Source: Ephydatia muelleri (Eukaryota > Porifera > Demospongiae > Spongillida > Spongillidae). From it: a stretch of DNA of 64,000 nt. The stretch spans positions 4,112,053 to 4,176,052 of the forward strand of contig JABACO010000004.1 in assembly GCA_013339895.1 (NCBI GenBank), read 5' to 3'. Shown piece after piece: positions 14,286-27,774 of the stretch; position 1 is the stretch's first letter, and the number at the start of each line of letters is the position of its first letter. A program made the position numbers and the translations under genes. The notes beneath the pieces were generated by a model. It was not told the DNA's origin and ran no database searches. It worked only from the letters and a program-made list of their open reading frames with translations.

Positions 14286-15295
14286 CACACAACATATAGA
14301 TACACAGACACACACATGACATACACCCACAAACACACACACATACGGACACGGACACACAGGTACACATGGACACACACACAACACACAGACACACACA
14401 GACACACACACACAGACACACACACACAGACACACACACATAGACACACACACAACATACACACAGACACACACACAGACACACACACAACACAGACACA
14501 TACACAGACGCACACACACACAGACGCACACACACACAGACGCACAGACACACACACACATAGACACACACACAACATACACACAGACACACACACAGAC
14601 ACACACAGACACACACACACAGATGCACACACACAGACACACACACACACAGGCACTCACACAGACACATACACACAGACACATACACACAGACACATGC
14701 AGGCATGCACAGACACACACACACAGACACACACACACAGGCACGCATAGACCCACACAACACACTCTGACACGACAGACACAGACACACACAGACATGC
14801 ACAGAGACACACACAGACATGCACATGAAATACACAGACACACACACGACATACACACAGACTCACACACACGACAGACAGACACACAGACGCGGGCACA
14901 CATGGACACACATGCATAGACACACACATGCACAGACACACACATGCAGACGCACACACATGCACAGACACACACACGCACACACAAGATACACACATGC
15001 CATACACACACAACAGACACAGACACACAAGCACACAAAGACACACACACGAAATACACAAACACACCTACAGACACACACATGAAATACACAGATACGC
15101 ACACAGATACGCACACAGACATACATGCACACAGACTCATACAAAAAATACATATAGATACACACACGAAATACACATAGACACACACATGCAGAGACAC
15201 ACATGCACACACATGGACACACAGATACACACACGACATGGACACACAGATACACACACGACATACACACAGACACACACATATACAGACACACA
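14286..15295. repeat. degenerate CACACAGA repeat block
   Basis: About 1 kb of ACACACAGAC-type DNA with no strict period, with interruptions such as CATGCACAGAC. Long Thr-His or Cys-Val open frames in every phase are compositional artefacts. Confidence 0.95.
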
Positions 15296-15739
15296 TGTAG
15301 CTACATGTACCTGTGTGTATGTACCGTCTCTAAAGTGCGAGCTCTATGTCATATACTCCCAAAGAATTGGTCCTCAGCCCCTATAGGATTGGTGTCCGTA
15401 CCACTGTATGCATGTGGCAAAGTATATCACTGTATTCACCACAGCACTGGGCCCATGGTACAATATTAAAAAGTGTGTGTGTGTGTGTGGGGGGGGGTGG
15501 CTGATTTCTTTGAGCAAAATGAATAATTAAATATACAAGTCTACATGTAGAGATGCACGAATTTATTTTTAATCATGATGCGTATGATGTTGTCATCGAA
15601 AAAGTTGTTGTCGGCTATCATTCCTTGATGAGATTTACACAGTTGGCCAAAAATTGTGGTGTGTGTGTGGAGGGTCCCTGCAGCAACGTGCATAAGACTT
15701 TAAGTTCTTACACACTCACATCCATCTTTTGTAGTTAAG

Positions 15740-16260
<521 letters not shown>

Positions 16261-16492
16261 TACCACGATCTGCAACGATAAGGGAGGTACACTGTACCAT
16301 CGCAGGTCTCACAGGCCTACTGTTTTCATCAGCACAATGTTGTGTGTCCCATGTCGTACTAATTGAATGCAGCGAATTAAACGAGTGTACATGAACTCAG
16401 ATTGCTGTTCCTCACCATAAGTACAAAGTATGTAGTGCCTTCTACGAGTAGACATTTAATTTACGCATAAAAATTAGTACAGTGTGCTGCCT

Positions 16493-16571
16493 TAGTCTCG
16501 TACCCAGACCCAGATTCCCAACAGCTGCGGGTGGCGCAGCTGTTGGGAATCTGGGTCTGGGTACGAGACTA
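16493..16571. mobile_element. 79-bp MITE with 9-bp target duplication
   Basis: A perfect hairpin opens with TAGTCTCGTACCCAGACC and closes with its complement; the loop is only a few bases. The identical 9-mer GTGCTGCCT flanks it at 16484-16492 and 16572-16580. A 9-bp target duplication suggests Mutator-like mobilisation (inference). Related ends occur at 6218, 27.8 kb, 52.8 kb and 59.15 kb. Confidence 0.9.
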
Positions 16572-17032
16572 GTGCTGCCTCTTCTAGAAGGATGTACCTA
16601 TGAAGGGCGATGGTTCTGCCTGGCGATGAATACCCTATCATTGCTGATTGCGGTAGGTCAGGGCCCGTGGTAAGTTTACACAGACATAATGGATAGCGAT
16701 ATTCATCATTCCACAAGCACTCAAGATAAACAGAAGCCTCTTGAGCTTGTTGGCAAACCATGGCATATCCTTACATGTATGACTTGTCCCTTGTGTCAGG
16801 GGACAGTCCTATAAGGACACAATGTATGCATAAAGGACCAGTCCTATGACACTACATGTGTAGACATGTCTCATGGTCGAGCTGTTCAATAGATAGATAA
16901 AAAATGCATGTGCAGAGAAGGCATTCAGTGAGAGAAAATGTGTGTACCATCATTATCAGAGAGCACTACTGTTTTTTTCCACATGAACAACAGTGTGTGC
17001 TTTGTGTAACACGTGTCTGTGCACATGTGCGA

Positions 17033-18415
17033 GTCTGTGTGTCTTGTGTGTGTATCTGTGAGTGTGTGTCTGTGCATGTGTGTCTATATGTATTTTGTGT
17101 GTGCGAGTCTGTGTGCAAGTCTGCATGTCTGTGTGTTTCTGTGTGTGTGTCTGTGTATTTCGTGAGTGTATATATTTCGTGTGTGTGTCTGTGTGTGCTT
17201 GTGTGTCCGTGTGTGTGTGTGTGCTTGTGTGTCCGTGTGTGTGTGTGTGCTTGTGTGTCCGTGTCTGTGTGTGTGTGTCTGTCGTGTGTGTATGTTCCTG
17301 TGTGTGTCGGTGCATGTGTGTGTCTGAGTGTTTTGTGTGACTGTCTCGTCTGTGTATTTCGTGTGTGCCTGTGTATGCATGTGTGTCTGTGTGTGCTAGT
17401 GTGTATTTCCATGTGTGTGTGTGTGTGCATGTGTGTGTGTTTGTATATGTGTGTGTCGTGTGTTTTGTGTGTCCATGTGTGTGTCTGTGTATCTGTGTGT
17501 GTGTGTTTGTATGCGTCTGTGTGTATGTCATGTCTGTGTCTGTGTGTGCGTTAGTGTGTGTGTGTGTGTGTTTTTGTATGTGTCTATGTATGCCATGTGT
17601 GTGTCTGTGTGTGCGTTTGTGTGTGTGTGTGTGCGTTAGTGTGTCTGTGTGTGTTTGTATGCATCTGTGTGTATGCATGTGTGTCTGTGTGTGCCTGTGT
17701 GTGCATGTGTGTGCTAGTGTGTATTTCATGCATGTGTGTCTGCATGTGTGTCTGTGCGTGCTAGTGTGTATTTCCATGTGTGTGTGTACGTGTGTGCGTG
17801 TGCGTGTGTGTTTGTCATATGTGTGTCGTGTGTTTTGTGTGTCCATGTGTGTGTCTGTGTATCTGTGTGTGTGTGTGTTTGTATGCGTCTGTGTGTATGT
17901 CATGTGTGTGTCTGTGTGCGTTAGTGTGTGTGTGCATTAGTGACGTGTGTGTGTGTTTGTATGCGTCTGTGTGTATGTCATGTGTGTGTGTCTGTGTGCG
18001 TTTGTGTGTGTGTGTTAGTGTGTCTGTGTGTGCATTTGTGTGTCTGTGTGTGCCTGTGTGTGTGTCTGTGTGAGTGTGTGTGTGCGTTAGTGTGTCTGTG
18101 TGTGTTTGTATGCGTCTGTGTGTATGTCATGTGTGTATGTGTGTGTGCGTTAGTGTGTCTGTGTGTGCATTTGTGCGTCTGTGTGTGTGTGCGTTAATGT
18201 GTCTGTGTGTGCATTTGTGTGTCTGTGTGTGTATGTCATGTGTTAGTGTGTCTGTGTGTGCATTTGTGTGTCTGTGTGTGTATGTCATGTGTTAGTGTGT
18301 CTGTGTGTGCATTTGTGTGTCTGTGTGTGTATGTCATGTGTTAGTGTGTCTGTGTGTGCATTTGTGTGTCTGTGTGTATGTCATGTATGTGTGTGTGCCT
18401 GTGCATGTGTGTTTT
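17033..18415. repeat. degenerate TGTGTGTC repeat block
   Basis: The mirror of the CACACAGA block on the other side of the palindrome. It shows local higher-order repeats such as GTGTGTATGTCATGTG recurring at about 60-bp spacing near 18220-18390. No gene. Confidence 0.95.
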
Positions 18416-18577
18416 ATGCAAGCTTGGTACACAAATTGAAATGCAATCAGCTGAATTGAATAGAATACATGTACATGTGCATATGACAATGTTTATGAGT
18501 GAGAGTGTTTGTACCATCATCAGACAGGTGTATTGTTTGCCACATGTATAACTGGTGTGTGCAAGTACGCTGTACAT

Positions 18578-18677
<100 letters not shown>

Positions 18678-19552
18678 TTGTGTATAAGAAAATATGCCAT
18701 ACAATAGTGTACAGGGCCATGTACGCAACAATGCAAGTGTGTGCACAAGTGGGAGCCAGCATGAGTATGTGTGAGCTGAAAGTTGTGTGAGACCGAAATC
18801 GTAGCCGAGTGGGCGTGGCAGATATAAGACGATGATTTTAGCAAGATGATGGCAAATAGGAAAGCTTTATTACACGACTAGAGGATGATGTGAGTGCTTA
18901 GCAAATAGCCTTACGCGTGCCGTTTTGAATACTGCCGGCGACGTGGGAGGCGCAAGGTTATATTCACTTGGGGTCCGTTAATTTGGTACGATCGTCTGGA
19001 ACTGAGCAGCGTTCTTCTTCTTTTAACTTTCCCGCATAAACTCACTGCCTGAGTGAGACAAAAACAGTTGGGAACGGCTAGCTTAGTTTAAGGGAGAAAT
19101 GGGCGGAACAAAAAAGTTATCAAAATTTATTGTGGATTGGGAGAATGGAACACGGGTTGCATGCAAAAATGGTGCAATCGAGCGGGAAATGTGCATTAAC
19201 TTTGCACAGCTGTATCTCCGTGACGGATAGAGTAAAAATTAACGAACTGAACACATCAATAGCAACAGGACCCCTGTATGTACGTACGGAATTTGAAGCG
19301 ATTTAAACTCTCCTAGCTGAAGATGTGACGGTTTTGAACCCCATGGGGTATCGGACTTCGTAGCATCAGCAAGGAACTAGTGCAAGGCCCCAAAAATACG
19401 TTTTCCCGTAGTGAAATGGTGTAGTATAAAGTGTTGAAAATAGGAAGTCGATAGCGTTAACCGTTGGGAAGTTATAGCGATTCACCCGCGATGCATTTTT
19501 GTAACATTTTATTATATATCCGTGGGGCAATTTTCGCGGAAACTGTCCCAGA

Positions 19553-20288
19553 TGATATATTTTAGTGCAATTAGCCGCAGGAAACAATTTTTCGGTATGT
19601 TCTAGTTACATGTACTTTAAGCCTTCCCCTCCCCCCCCCCCCCCCCCCCCCCCCCCATAGACGCCACTGCGCTAGCTAAGATAATCAGTGTTAAGTGCGT
19701 CTGCTTCCAATCCCGCTACTATATAGTCACTTGTATGATACAACGAGAACAAGCCACGAGCAGTACTTAACCCTTCAAACCCGACTGAAAAGGAAGCGCC
19801 ACTGTCAGAAATCCTTTTTCGGATCGGGGTAGCAAAAACACGGACACCACATCAGCTCCATCGTCTACTTCCCACCAATCCTTCCTCTCCCTTTTTACAA
19901 ATACTTACGCGCTTTTTGGCTCCAATGTTTCCATGTGCGATTTGTCTTTAGCGGTCGCGTGATTCACAATAAACATTTGCCACATGTTACACAACCCAAA
20001 AGTTTGAGCCGAATACGGGCTCGCAAAACAGCTCCGTAACCCCTCCGATGGGCAGAACTACGTTTCCGGTACTCCTGCGTGTACAGTCCGCTACGCTCCT
20101 GTATATATGAATAAACTAAACACCTCCCAGGCGATGCCGTATTAACCATCCGTAACACCTCTGATCGGCAGCGCTCACGTCACGGACACGTAAATTTTTG
20201 GTTGTGTAGTATAAATACAGACAAATAAAGACAGCAACTCTGTAACAGGTCTTTGTGCTTGCTAATGCATGAGGGACTTTTCCTGCAG
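19553..20288. other. unassigned DNA with a poly-C run
   Basis: A run of about 26 C at 19631-19656 follows the right end of the large inverted repeat. The rest has no recognisable gene. Confidence 0.5.
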
Positions 20289-20421
20289 AATATGTCATGT
20301 CTGAAGATGAAAGACCACTGTCTGCATTACCAAAAGGAGTATCACTCGACTGCGTATTGACACGCATGAAAATGCGCAACAAAGTGAAAGAGATTGCAAA
20401 TGGTGGATTACTTTGTGAAAG
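20289..20421 (+). CDS. possible isolated coding exon, unknown
   Basis: Between a good acceptor (TTTTCCTGCAG) and a plausible donor (GAAAG then GTACCA) lies a frame open for 44 codons, reading SEDERPLSALPKGVSL and a basic stretch (RMKMRNKVKEI). Composition looks protein-like. No neighbouring exon was identified with confidence and the family is not recognised. Confidence 0.25.
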
Positions 20422-21394
20422 GTACCATGGGCAGGAACGAGTGTGCTGCAAAGTCATGCAACATGCAAACCAGCGCTCGTGCATTTAATGACAGTCTCAT
20501 GGCGGGAAATTGTAACGTCTTTGCGTTCGTATTGTACGAAATCGCGCTTATAAAAGTGGCTACTATTTGTTCCAGACTAACAAGCTAAGCCTGGTAAGCG
20601 ACAATATGTATTCTACACGTTTTCTATCAGTGAACAAAACCGATGGTTTAACGATAAATATTTACACACTGCTCACGGAACCTGTATCCTGGAAGACCTT
20701 TTGTTTGCAGGTGCAAGCTTTTCGTAGATCACAAATAAGATAATCATAATCTATGCACACAGCAATGTACCGCTTACACAGAGGGTTTTTTTTCATATCG
20801 ACACAAACAAGGGTAGCCCTGAGATCCACCCCCCAAGATTTATACAGCTCAAAAGCAGAGTGCTCAGTGGAGCCAAATGACTGGTTTAGCCATTCCATGG
20901 AGAGATGCCCGTAGTTTTCGTGGCTTGCTAATCAGCTTGTATATTTTATATAGGGGGTGTCATAAGCCATTTTATACAGACAGGAAAGAAGACAGGTATG
21001 GGAGTACTCCAGAGATATTGTGGAGCACATAAATTCAGTAATGCTTCAAAGCACAATACCAGCTATAGCACATGCACAGCTGCTATGTACCACTGAGGAA
21101 TTTACTTGCTTCAGCATAGCCAGTCAATCCATAGTTTGCTGTATTCACTAACCATATATGTGTGTTGTGTGTTCTATTTGAACATATGCACATATGTCTT
21201 GAAACACTATTTCAGGAAGGCTGGTACATAAAATTGCTCCAATGAGGTCAAGTGTCAGAAATCCATTGAGTTTCTATCTTAATGAATTTGTAAATTTTCT
21301 TTGCAGGTTCTTTGGCTACTCATTGTTGAAAGTGCACTGACAGAACGTTCTTTGTAGTTCTGGTGTATAAATCACTGTGTTGGGGGAGAATGCG
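20422..21394. other. unassigned DNA
   Basis: AT-rich, only short open frames; nothing supportable. Confidence 0.45.
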
Positions 21395-22326
21395 GGGGAG
21401 GAGGTGCATGGGGAGGAGGTGCATGGGGAGGAGGTGCATGGGAGGAGGTGCATGGGGAGAGGTGCATGGGGAGGAGGTGCATGGGGAGGAGGTGCATGGG
21501 GAGGAGGTGCATGGGAGGAGGTGCAATGGGGAGGAGGTGCATGGGGAGGAGGTGGCATGGGGAGGAGGTGCATGGGGAGGAGGTGCAGGGGGAGGAGGTG
21601 CATGGGGAGGAGGTGCATGGGGAGAGGTGCATGGGGAGGAGGTGCATGGGGAGGAGGTGCATGGGGAGGAGGTGCATGGGGAGGAGGTGCATGGGGAGGA
21701 GGTGCATGGGGAGGAGGTGCATGGGGAGGAGGTGCATGGGGAGGAGGTGCATGGGGAGGAGGTGCATGGGAGGAGGTGCAGGGGGAGGAGGTGCATGGGG
21801 AGGAGGTGCATGGGGAGGAGTGCATGGGGAGGAGGTTGCATGGGGAGGAGGTGCATGGGGAGGAGGTGCATGGGGAGGATGTGCATGGGGAGGAGGTGCA
21901 TGGGGAGGAGGTGCATGGGGAGGAGGTGCATGGGGAGGAGGTGCATGGGGAGGAGTGCATGGGGAGGAGGTGCATGGGGAGGAGGTGCATGGGGAGGAGG
22001 TGCATGGGGAGGAGGTGCATGGGGAGGAGGTGCATGGGGAGGAGGTGCATGGGAGGAGGTGCATGGGAGGAGGTGCAATGGGAGGAGGTGCATGGGGAGG
22101 AGGTGCATGGGGAGGAGGTGCATGGGGAGGAGGTGCATGGGGAGGAGGTGCATGGGAGGAGGTGCATGGGGAGGAGGTGCATGGGGAGGAGGTGCATGGG
22201 GAGGAGGTGCATGGGGAGGAGGTGCATGGGGAGGAGGTGCATGGGGAGGAGGTGCATGGGGAGGAGGTGCATGGGGAGGAGGTGCATGAGGAGGAGGTGC
22301 ATGGGGAGGAGGTGTATGGGGAGGTA
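21395..22326. repeat. 15-bp G-rich minisatellite, about 60 copies
   Basis: Unit GGGGAGGAGGTGCAT, mostly exact, with scattered 14-bp units that lack one G, 16-bp units and single-base variants (GTGCAGGGG, GATGTGCAT). The 15-bp period keeps several frames open on both strands, giving spurious 270-340 codon frames. The G-rich strand has closely spaced G-runs able to form G-quadruplexes. Confidence 0.97.
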
Positions 22327-23700
22327 GTACAACTCACTCAACACTCACACCTGCCTCACCACCTTCTCTGCCTCGCATATTCAACCACCTCCCTTCCCAT
22401 CACTCTCGCTCACCTGCACTCTCCTACACACATGCACCTTCACTAACCTGCTCTCACTCCCTCCACTTCACTTCTCACTCTCCATGCCCACATTCCACTA
22501 ACTTTCTCACTCTCCACATGCAATCTCCCTCACTCTCAAAACCCATCCCTTCCATGTCTTCCAATTAACTTCTCTCCACACCCACCTTCTGCATCTCTTT
22601 TTACTATCCACACCCACTAGCCACTTCCTTTCCTTCTGCAACCACCTTCCACATTTCTTCTCTCTCCATATCCACCTTCTATTTCTCTTCCCTCTCTACA
22701 CCCACCTTCTATTTCCCTTCCCTCTCCACACCCACCTTCTATTTCTCTTTCCTCTCCACACCCACAACCCCACTCTCCAGACTCACCTTCCACTTTGCCA
22801 CACCCATTTTTCACATCTCCTTACTCACCCACCTAACCCTTCCCTTCTCATCTTTCACTACCCTTCCCTCCACCCCATCTTCTCTCTCCACACCCACATT
22901 CCACTTCCCTTCCCTATGCTGACCAACACTCACCTTCCACTTTGCTTCTCTCTCCACACTTTCCACATTCTCACTCCACATCCACCCTATATTCTCCACG
23001 CCCATCGTTTGAAACATGTAGTGTGCATGTCTATCCTTATTGTGGCTCATCCCATGTACATGTATTTGTGGTTACACAATTGTATGATGAATGAAGTCAA
23101 AGATGGGTGTGGAGAGAAGAGAGTTGTAAATTGAGTGTGGAGAATGAGAAGAGATGTGGAGAGAGAAGCAATGTGGAGGGTGAGTGTGGGAGTGGGATGT
23201 GGGCGTGGAGAAGGGAAATGGAAGGTGGATGTGGAGAGTGACTCTACACACACATCTTTCACTTCATTTCTCACTCCACACCCGCCTTATACTTGGCTTA
23301 CCTCACCACACCACATTACCACTCTCCACTCACCTTCCACTTCCCTTCCCTCTCCACACCCACCTTCCACATGTCTCTTCACACTTGCCTTCCATTTCCC
23401 ATTGCTCTCCATGCCCACCACCCTACTCTCCACACTCACCTTCCACTTCTTTCCCTCTCCAAACCCATCTTCCACTTCCCCACCAACCTTCCGCATCTCT
23501 TCTCACTCTCCACACCACTTCCCTCTCCACACCTGTCATCCGCTTCCCTTCTCTATCCTCCACAACTCTTCACACCCACCTTCTACTTCCCTTCCCACTC
23601 TTCACCCACCTTCCACATTTCTTCTCCACGCCCACCCTCCGTTTCCCTTCCCCCTTCATGCCCACCATCCAACTCCACACTCACCTTCCACTTTCCAACA
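22327..23700. repeat. CT-rich degenerate minisatellite with a strand switch
   Basis: Degenerate repeats of CTCTCCACACCCACCTTCCA type on the plus strand run to about 22980. From about 23090 to 23250 the complementary GA-rich sense appears (GTGGAGAGAGAAG), then the CT-rich sense returns to 23700. The inverted segment implies local inversion within the array. A piece at 23025-23075 is shared with 28855-28910. Confidence 0.85.
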
Positions 23701-24099
23701 TAATATTCAGTGACGAGTGGAGCTCCTACATACAAACAACTACACAGGCAACACACCTGACTGTGAACCACTCGTTCCATCACTTAATTTTGTTGATCCT
23801 ATCTGGAGCACAGTACATACACAAGGGGTAGAGGGTATTGTGAAGCTGCTGCAAGCATATGATAAGATAGGAGAAGGTGATGCACACTTCTCTATCTGAG
23901 ACTTGGCCATGGCTTTCTGAGTTAATTATGTTCAGAAAAAAATTTGGAGGGCTAATGGCGTTTGGCCACATCTTAAAGCACATACAGCCGAAAGATACCC
24001 ATCTTTTAGTTAAGTATTATCTATCGTGTGTTGTTAATTAACTATCCTGTTCTTGAAATAGGAATGAATTCTTCGATTGTAGTTAGTACACCGGTTAAT
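23701..24099. other. unassigned DNA left of the CACTA-like element
   Basis: No gene seen. The last three bases (24097-24099, AAT) are the left target duplication of the next element. Confidence 0.5.
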
Positions 24100-24906
24100 C
24101 ACAGGGAAAAAGTTGAAAATACAATGGTTATTTTACCATGTTTTACCATTCTCTACAACATAGAACAACCATGGTTTTTTCAAATACATCGTTGCTGCTA
24201 TACGTTGTTGTAAAAATTACAACAAATTACAACATTCGAGTGATGTACCACGACAAAACGTTGTAAGCTATTGCATTTGGGCAAACTAACGTAGTGAAAA
24301 CATTGCGTAATTCCAAATACAAGGGTTTACAATGGTTACAAATTATTGATCACGTGACTCCTTACTTAAAGAAATCTGCTTTTTGCGACGTAACACGTGA
24401 TGGTTGGTCTTTGTGTGAGCTCCTCGGGAGGACGGAAAGTTGAGTATCTCTTGTCTTTTGAACAACATGCTACTCAGCTTGTGCGTTAATCTTTCATTCT
24501 CGCATCAATCGTAAATGGGGTTTGGGAGGAGCGGTGTTTGAAGAAGTGCGTGCGTGTACTCAGTATGCTGGGCGGCGTTAGATAAGTGCGATTGTGTGTG
24601 CATGTGCGTTTCTATTCTAGACCACTTTCATCTTGTTTAGTGCGCACCGCTTTCGGTATTTACATATATAGGTGCGTGACGGCATGTGTTGGCCTACAAG
24701 TGTGCATTCGAATACATTCTTGTCTTGCTTCCCTTCATGCCCTCAGTAAGTGCGCAACAGTGCTGGCCTTCTACTAATGTGAATCAATGCCAATGCACCT
24801 GTGTATGTGACGGTGGTCCGACATAGGGTGAGTCAACTGTTCACTCTTCTATGTGTTTACATGTACAGTATTGTAATCAGAACATTCCCTGGTATAGGTG
24901 TGTATT

Positions 24907-25726
24907 GTATGTCAGCTAGTGTTGCCCTTCTGACAGAGCTGTCTCTGTGATGGGCAGGGAGTGTGATCTTGTTGTGACACTTTGGGTGTCTTTCCTCTTG
25001 TGCCTGTGTAGCATTCTGTATGTGTATGTGGTGATTAATTAGAATATCAAGCCAACCGTATGTCGGCTAGTGTTGCCCTTCTGACAGAGCTGTCTCTGTG
25101 ATGGGCAGGGAGTGTGATCTTGTTGTGACACTTTGGGTGTCTTTCCTCTTGTGCCTGTGTAGCATTCTGTATGTGTATGTGGTGATTAATTAGAATATCA
25201 AGCCAACCGTATGTCGGCTAGTGTTGCCCTTCTGACAGAGCTGTCTCTGTGATGGGCAGGGAGTGTGATCTTGTTGTGACACTTTGGGTGTCTTTCCTCT
25301 TGTGCCTGTGTAGCGTTCTGTATGTGTATGTGGTGATTAATTAGAATATCAAGCCAACCGTATGTCGGCTAGTGTTGCCCTTCTGACAGAGCTGTCTCTG
25401 TGATGGGCAGGGAGTGTGATCTTGTTGTGACACTTTGGGTGTCTTTCCTCTTGTGCCTGTGTAGCGTTCTGTATGTGTATGTGGTGATTAATTAGAATAT
25501 CAAGCCAACCGTATGTCGGCTAGTGTTGCCCTTCTGACAGAGCTGTCTCTGTGATGGGCAGGGAGTGTGATCTTGTTGTGACACTTTGGGTGTCTTTCCT
25601 CTTGTGCCTGTGTAGCGTTCTGTTGTATGTGGTGATTAATTAGAATATCAAGCCAACCGTATGTCGGCTAGTGTTGCCCTTCTGACAGAGCTGTCTCTGT
25701 GATGGGCAGGGAGTGTGATCTTGTTG
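24907..25726. repeat. 151-bp tandem satellite, about 5.4 copies
   Basis: Six starts at about 24907, 25058, 25209, 25360, 25510 and 25660 share GTATGTCGGCTAGTGTTGCC. Monomers are nearly identical, with one GCATTC/GCGTTC variant and a small deletion in the fifth. The array ends mid-monomer at 25726. High identity indicates recent amplification or gene conversion. Not a CRISPR: there are no unique spacers. Confidence 0.97.
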
Positions 25727-25734
25727 CAAAGTAG

Positions 25735-26255
25735 TTTACCATTGAAGAAGTGTGCATATGCATTGTTAACTGGTCCATACACAAGAAGGGCTGTAATCTG
25801 CACTATCCATTCAGTACCTTCAGACTGGTGGTCTTGCACTCACCTACTCTGTACATAGTAGCTATACCATTAACTGTTGATTTTTACCATCTTTTTGAAG
25901 GCACGTGCCACATTATGCATGTCCACCATCTGGTTTTGAGTGTTTTGTTTGCATATGGGGTAAGGGAATCTTCAAAACTAGTGTGCTGTGTTTCGTATTC
26001 ATCAGGATGGCCATTATCGATTATCATACCTTCTCCCTCCACAGGATGGCTGTCATTGACTGTTGTCATACCTCCCTCAACAGAACCTTCAACCTCCGCA
26101 AGACGCCTATCACTTTCCTCTAGAACTGATGGACTGCACTTGTATCGGAGAGCATGACTTACAGCTGTTCTTTTGTCACGCTGTTCGCCGTTACAAAGGG
26201 GGCAAGGAAATGGAACCTGCTTCGTTCGTTTGGATTGAATTAATGCTGCGCACAT
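25735..26255 (-). CDS. multi-exon gene of the CACTA-like element, zinc-finger-like N terminus (exons approximate)
   Basis: The ATG is at 26255 with a basic start followed by CPLCNG and a downstream His (a C-x2-C-xn-H pattern) as in N-termini of EnSpm-type proteins, then an acidic region (LEESDRRLAEVEG). After about 25975 the reading appears to pass through splice sites: a plausible exon VDMHNVARAFKK at about 25945-25900 and another, ITALLVYGPVNNAYAHF, at about 25800-25735. Further exons would lie where the satellite array now sits, so the 3' part is probably lost. It is divergent from the plus-strand gene starting about 150 bp away, suggesting a shared promoter. Family not firmly identified. 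Confidence 0.4.
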
Positions 26256-26480
26256 TTATCTATATGGTGCATAACGTGATATAGTCGGACAGGCAAATTT
26301 GTTTGTGTAAGTGCTTATCTTCGCACGTGATGAATGCGCGCGGTTTTGAATGAATAATTTAGCCGTCAACCGCTGGTAAGGTCATTCATTGTATGTAGCA
26401 GATGGAGATGGCCGGAGCAGACTATATAGTTGTTACAGTTGAGGGTGTAGAACAACTAGAGTTAGAAGATGACTCTGAAG

Positions 26481-27604
26481 GGCGCTTTACTCCTCTCTCG
26501 ACTCGTTAATCGGAGTGCCCACCTCTGGTTTGCGGTACAATTCGCAGTATCGTGGAGAACGGCCAATTGATGAGGCCATACGACGGTTGGCAGTCGGAAG
26601 GAAGAGTGTATATAGTGCTAGTGAAGGCAAACCAGCAAGTTTCTGCAGAGCCGCAAATGAAGTCAACAACTTGAAGCGTCCTCTAAAATCGGTACTGATG
26701 TAATCAATGTAACGGATATCTAATGAATGAACCATGCCACACACGCACACACACACACACACACAAAACTTTTTTTTTACTGTGCCACAGGGCAGTCACG
26801 AGTTACCAACTATTGAGGATTTCGAAACGGTTTGCAAATAGCTATATGGTGCTGCTTGCGTTTCATTGCTGTTGCTTTCTTTATCATAGGTTCCATCCCC
26901 ACCAAGCAGTCACGTCACTCCAGAAGCTGCCAAAAGGTTTATTTATTTTTTAATTGCAGGCTCACAACTGTTGTGCGTGTGCTAGAAAAGCTCTGTGTTG
27001 CAAAAACACATGCACGCGTGCAGTATACCTCTACCTCTGTGACTGATTAGCCTTGCAGTACATCACATTCAAGTCAGCCAGCAACAACAAAGCAGTTATC
27101 TACACCATCCAGATCGCAGATGGAGCTACCATTGAGAGCAGGTACAACTAGGCGCACTGCTCTGTCAGGATCGGAGGTATGCACTTTGCATGCATGTAAG
27201 AAATTATCATTCCAATTAATACACAACATTTAGTCAACAGCTAAACAGTGTCTTGTGAGCAAATTCATATGATGCAGTTCAATCACCTCAATTACTCATT
27301 AGGGTTTGGAATTGAATGGTGCAGATTGTGGTGATGAAAGGTCTGACTATGAGCTACAGAGAGCTAGGTCGATCAGGCTCAACAAAGAATTTCTACATAG
27401 CCAACAAATGGTATGTTCAGGTTACAAAATATCCAGTTTTACTTTCAATTCTTATAGATCGCAAATGTCGTGGATGAAGCTGATGCTGTTCTGGTTACCA
27501 AAAAGGGGTGGAGTAGGAGTCATGCTACAAAACCAAGCCTTAATTCAGTGGTATCAGCAATTGATGATGCTGGCTTCCAAGGCCAAAGAAGAACTGTACG
27601 TTGA
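26481..27604 (+). CDS. six-exon gene inside the CACTA-like element, unknown family
   Basis: Exons join in frame with GT-AG sites: about 26481-26691, 26791-26829, 26890-26936, 27059-27176, 27303-27410 and 27458-27604 (TGA). All phases agree (0, 0, 2, 0, 0), which is hard to get by chance. The protein has a RYNSQYRGERPIDEAIRRL segment, a Ser/Thr/Pro/Gln-rich middle, then ERSDYELQRARSIRLNKEFL, a pattern I associate with small nuclear-type proteins of invertebrate mobile elements, and a basic C terminus. The first exon has no ATG in frame; an upstream ATG at 26402 with a strong context is in another frame, so the 5' end is unresolved. An alternative exon with the same phase begins at about 26960. 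It may be an accessory DNA-binding protein of the transposon. Confidence 0.6.
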
Positions 27605-27774
27605 GAGAAATGATGGCACATGTTGGAAACCGGCTAGTGGAAGAAAAAAGGGTTACCCTTAACAGAGCTGCTGGGCTATCAAAAGAAGACACTATACTGT
27701 AGTGCGTGTATTGCTGCTATATGGTTCGTTATTGAACGTTTTGGGAAACAAATTTTTTTTGTGCACAATATTTG

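Noticed and set aside
21316..22446. 270-340 codon frames (MHLLPMHLLP, HGEEVHGEEV)
   Set aside because: A 15-bp repeat keeps frames open in both strands. No start, splice or domain evidence.
24907..25726. CRISPR-like spaced repeats
   Set aside because: Monomers are contiguous and identical throughout their length; there are no variable spacers, and the genome is animal.
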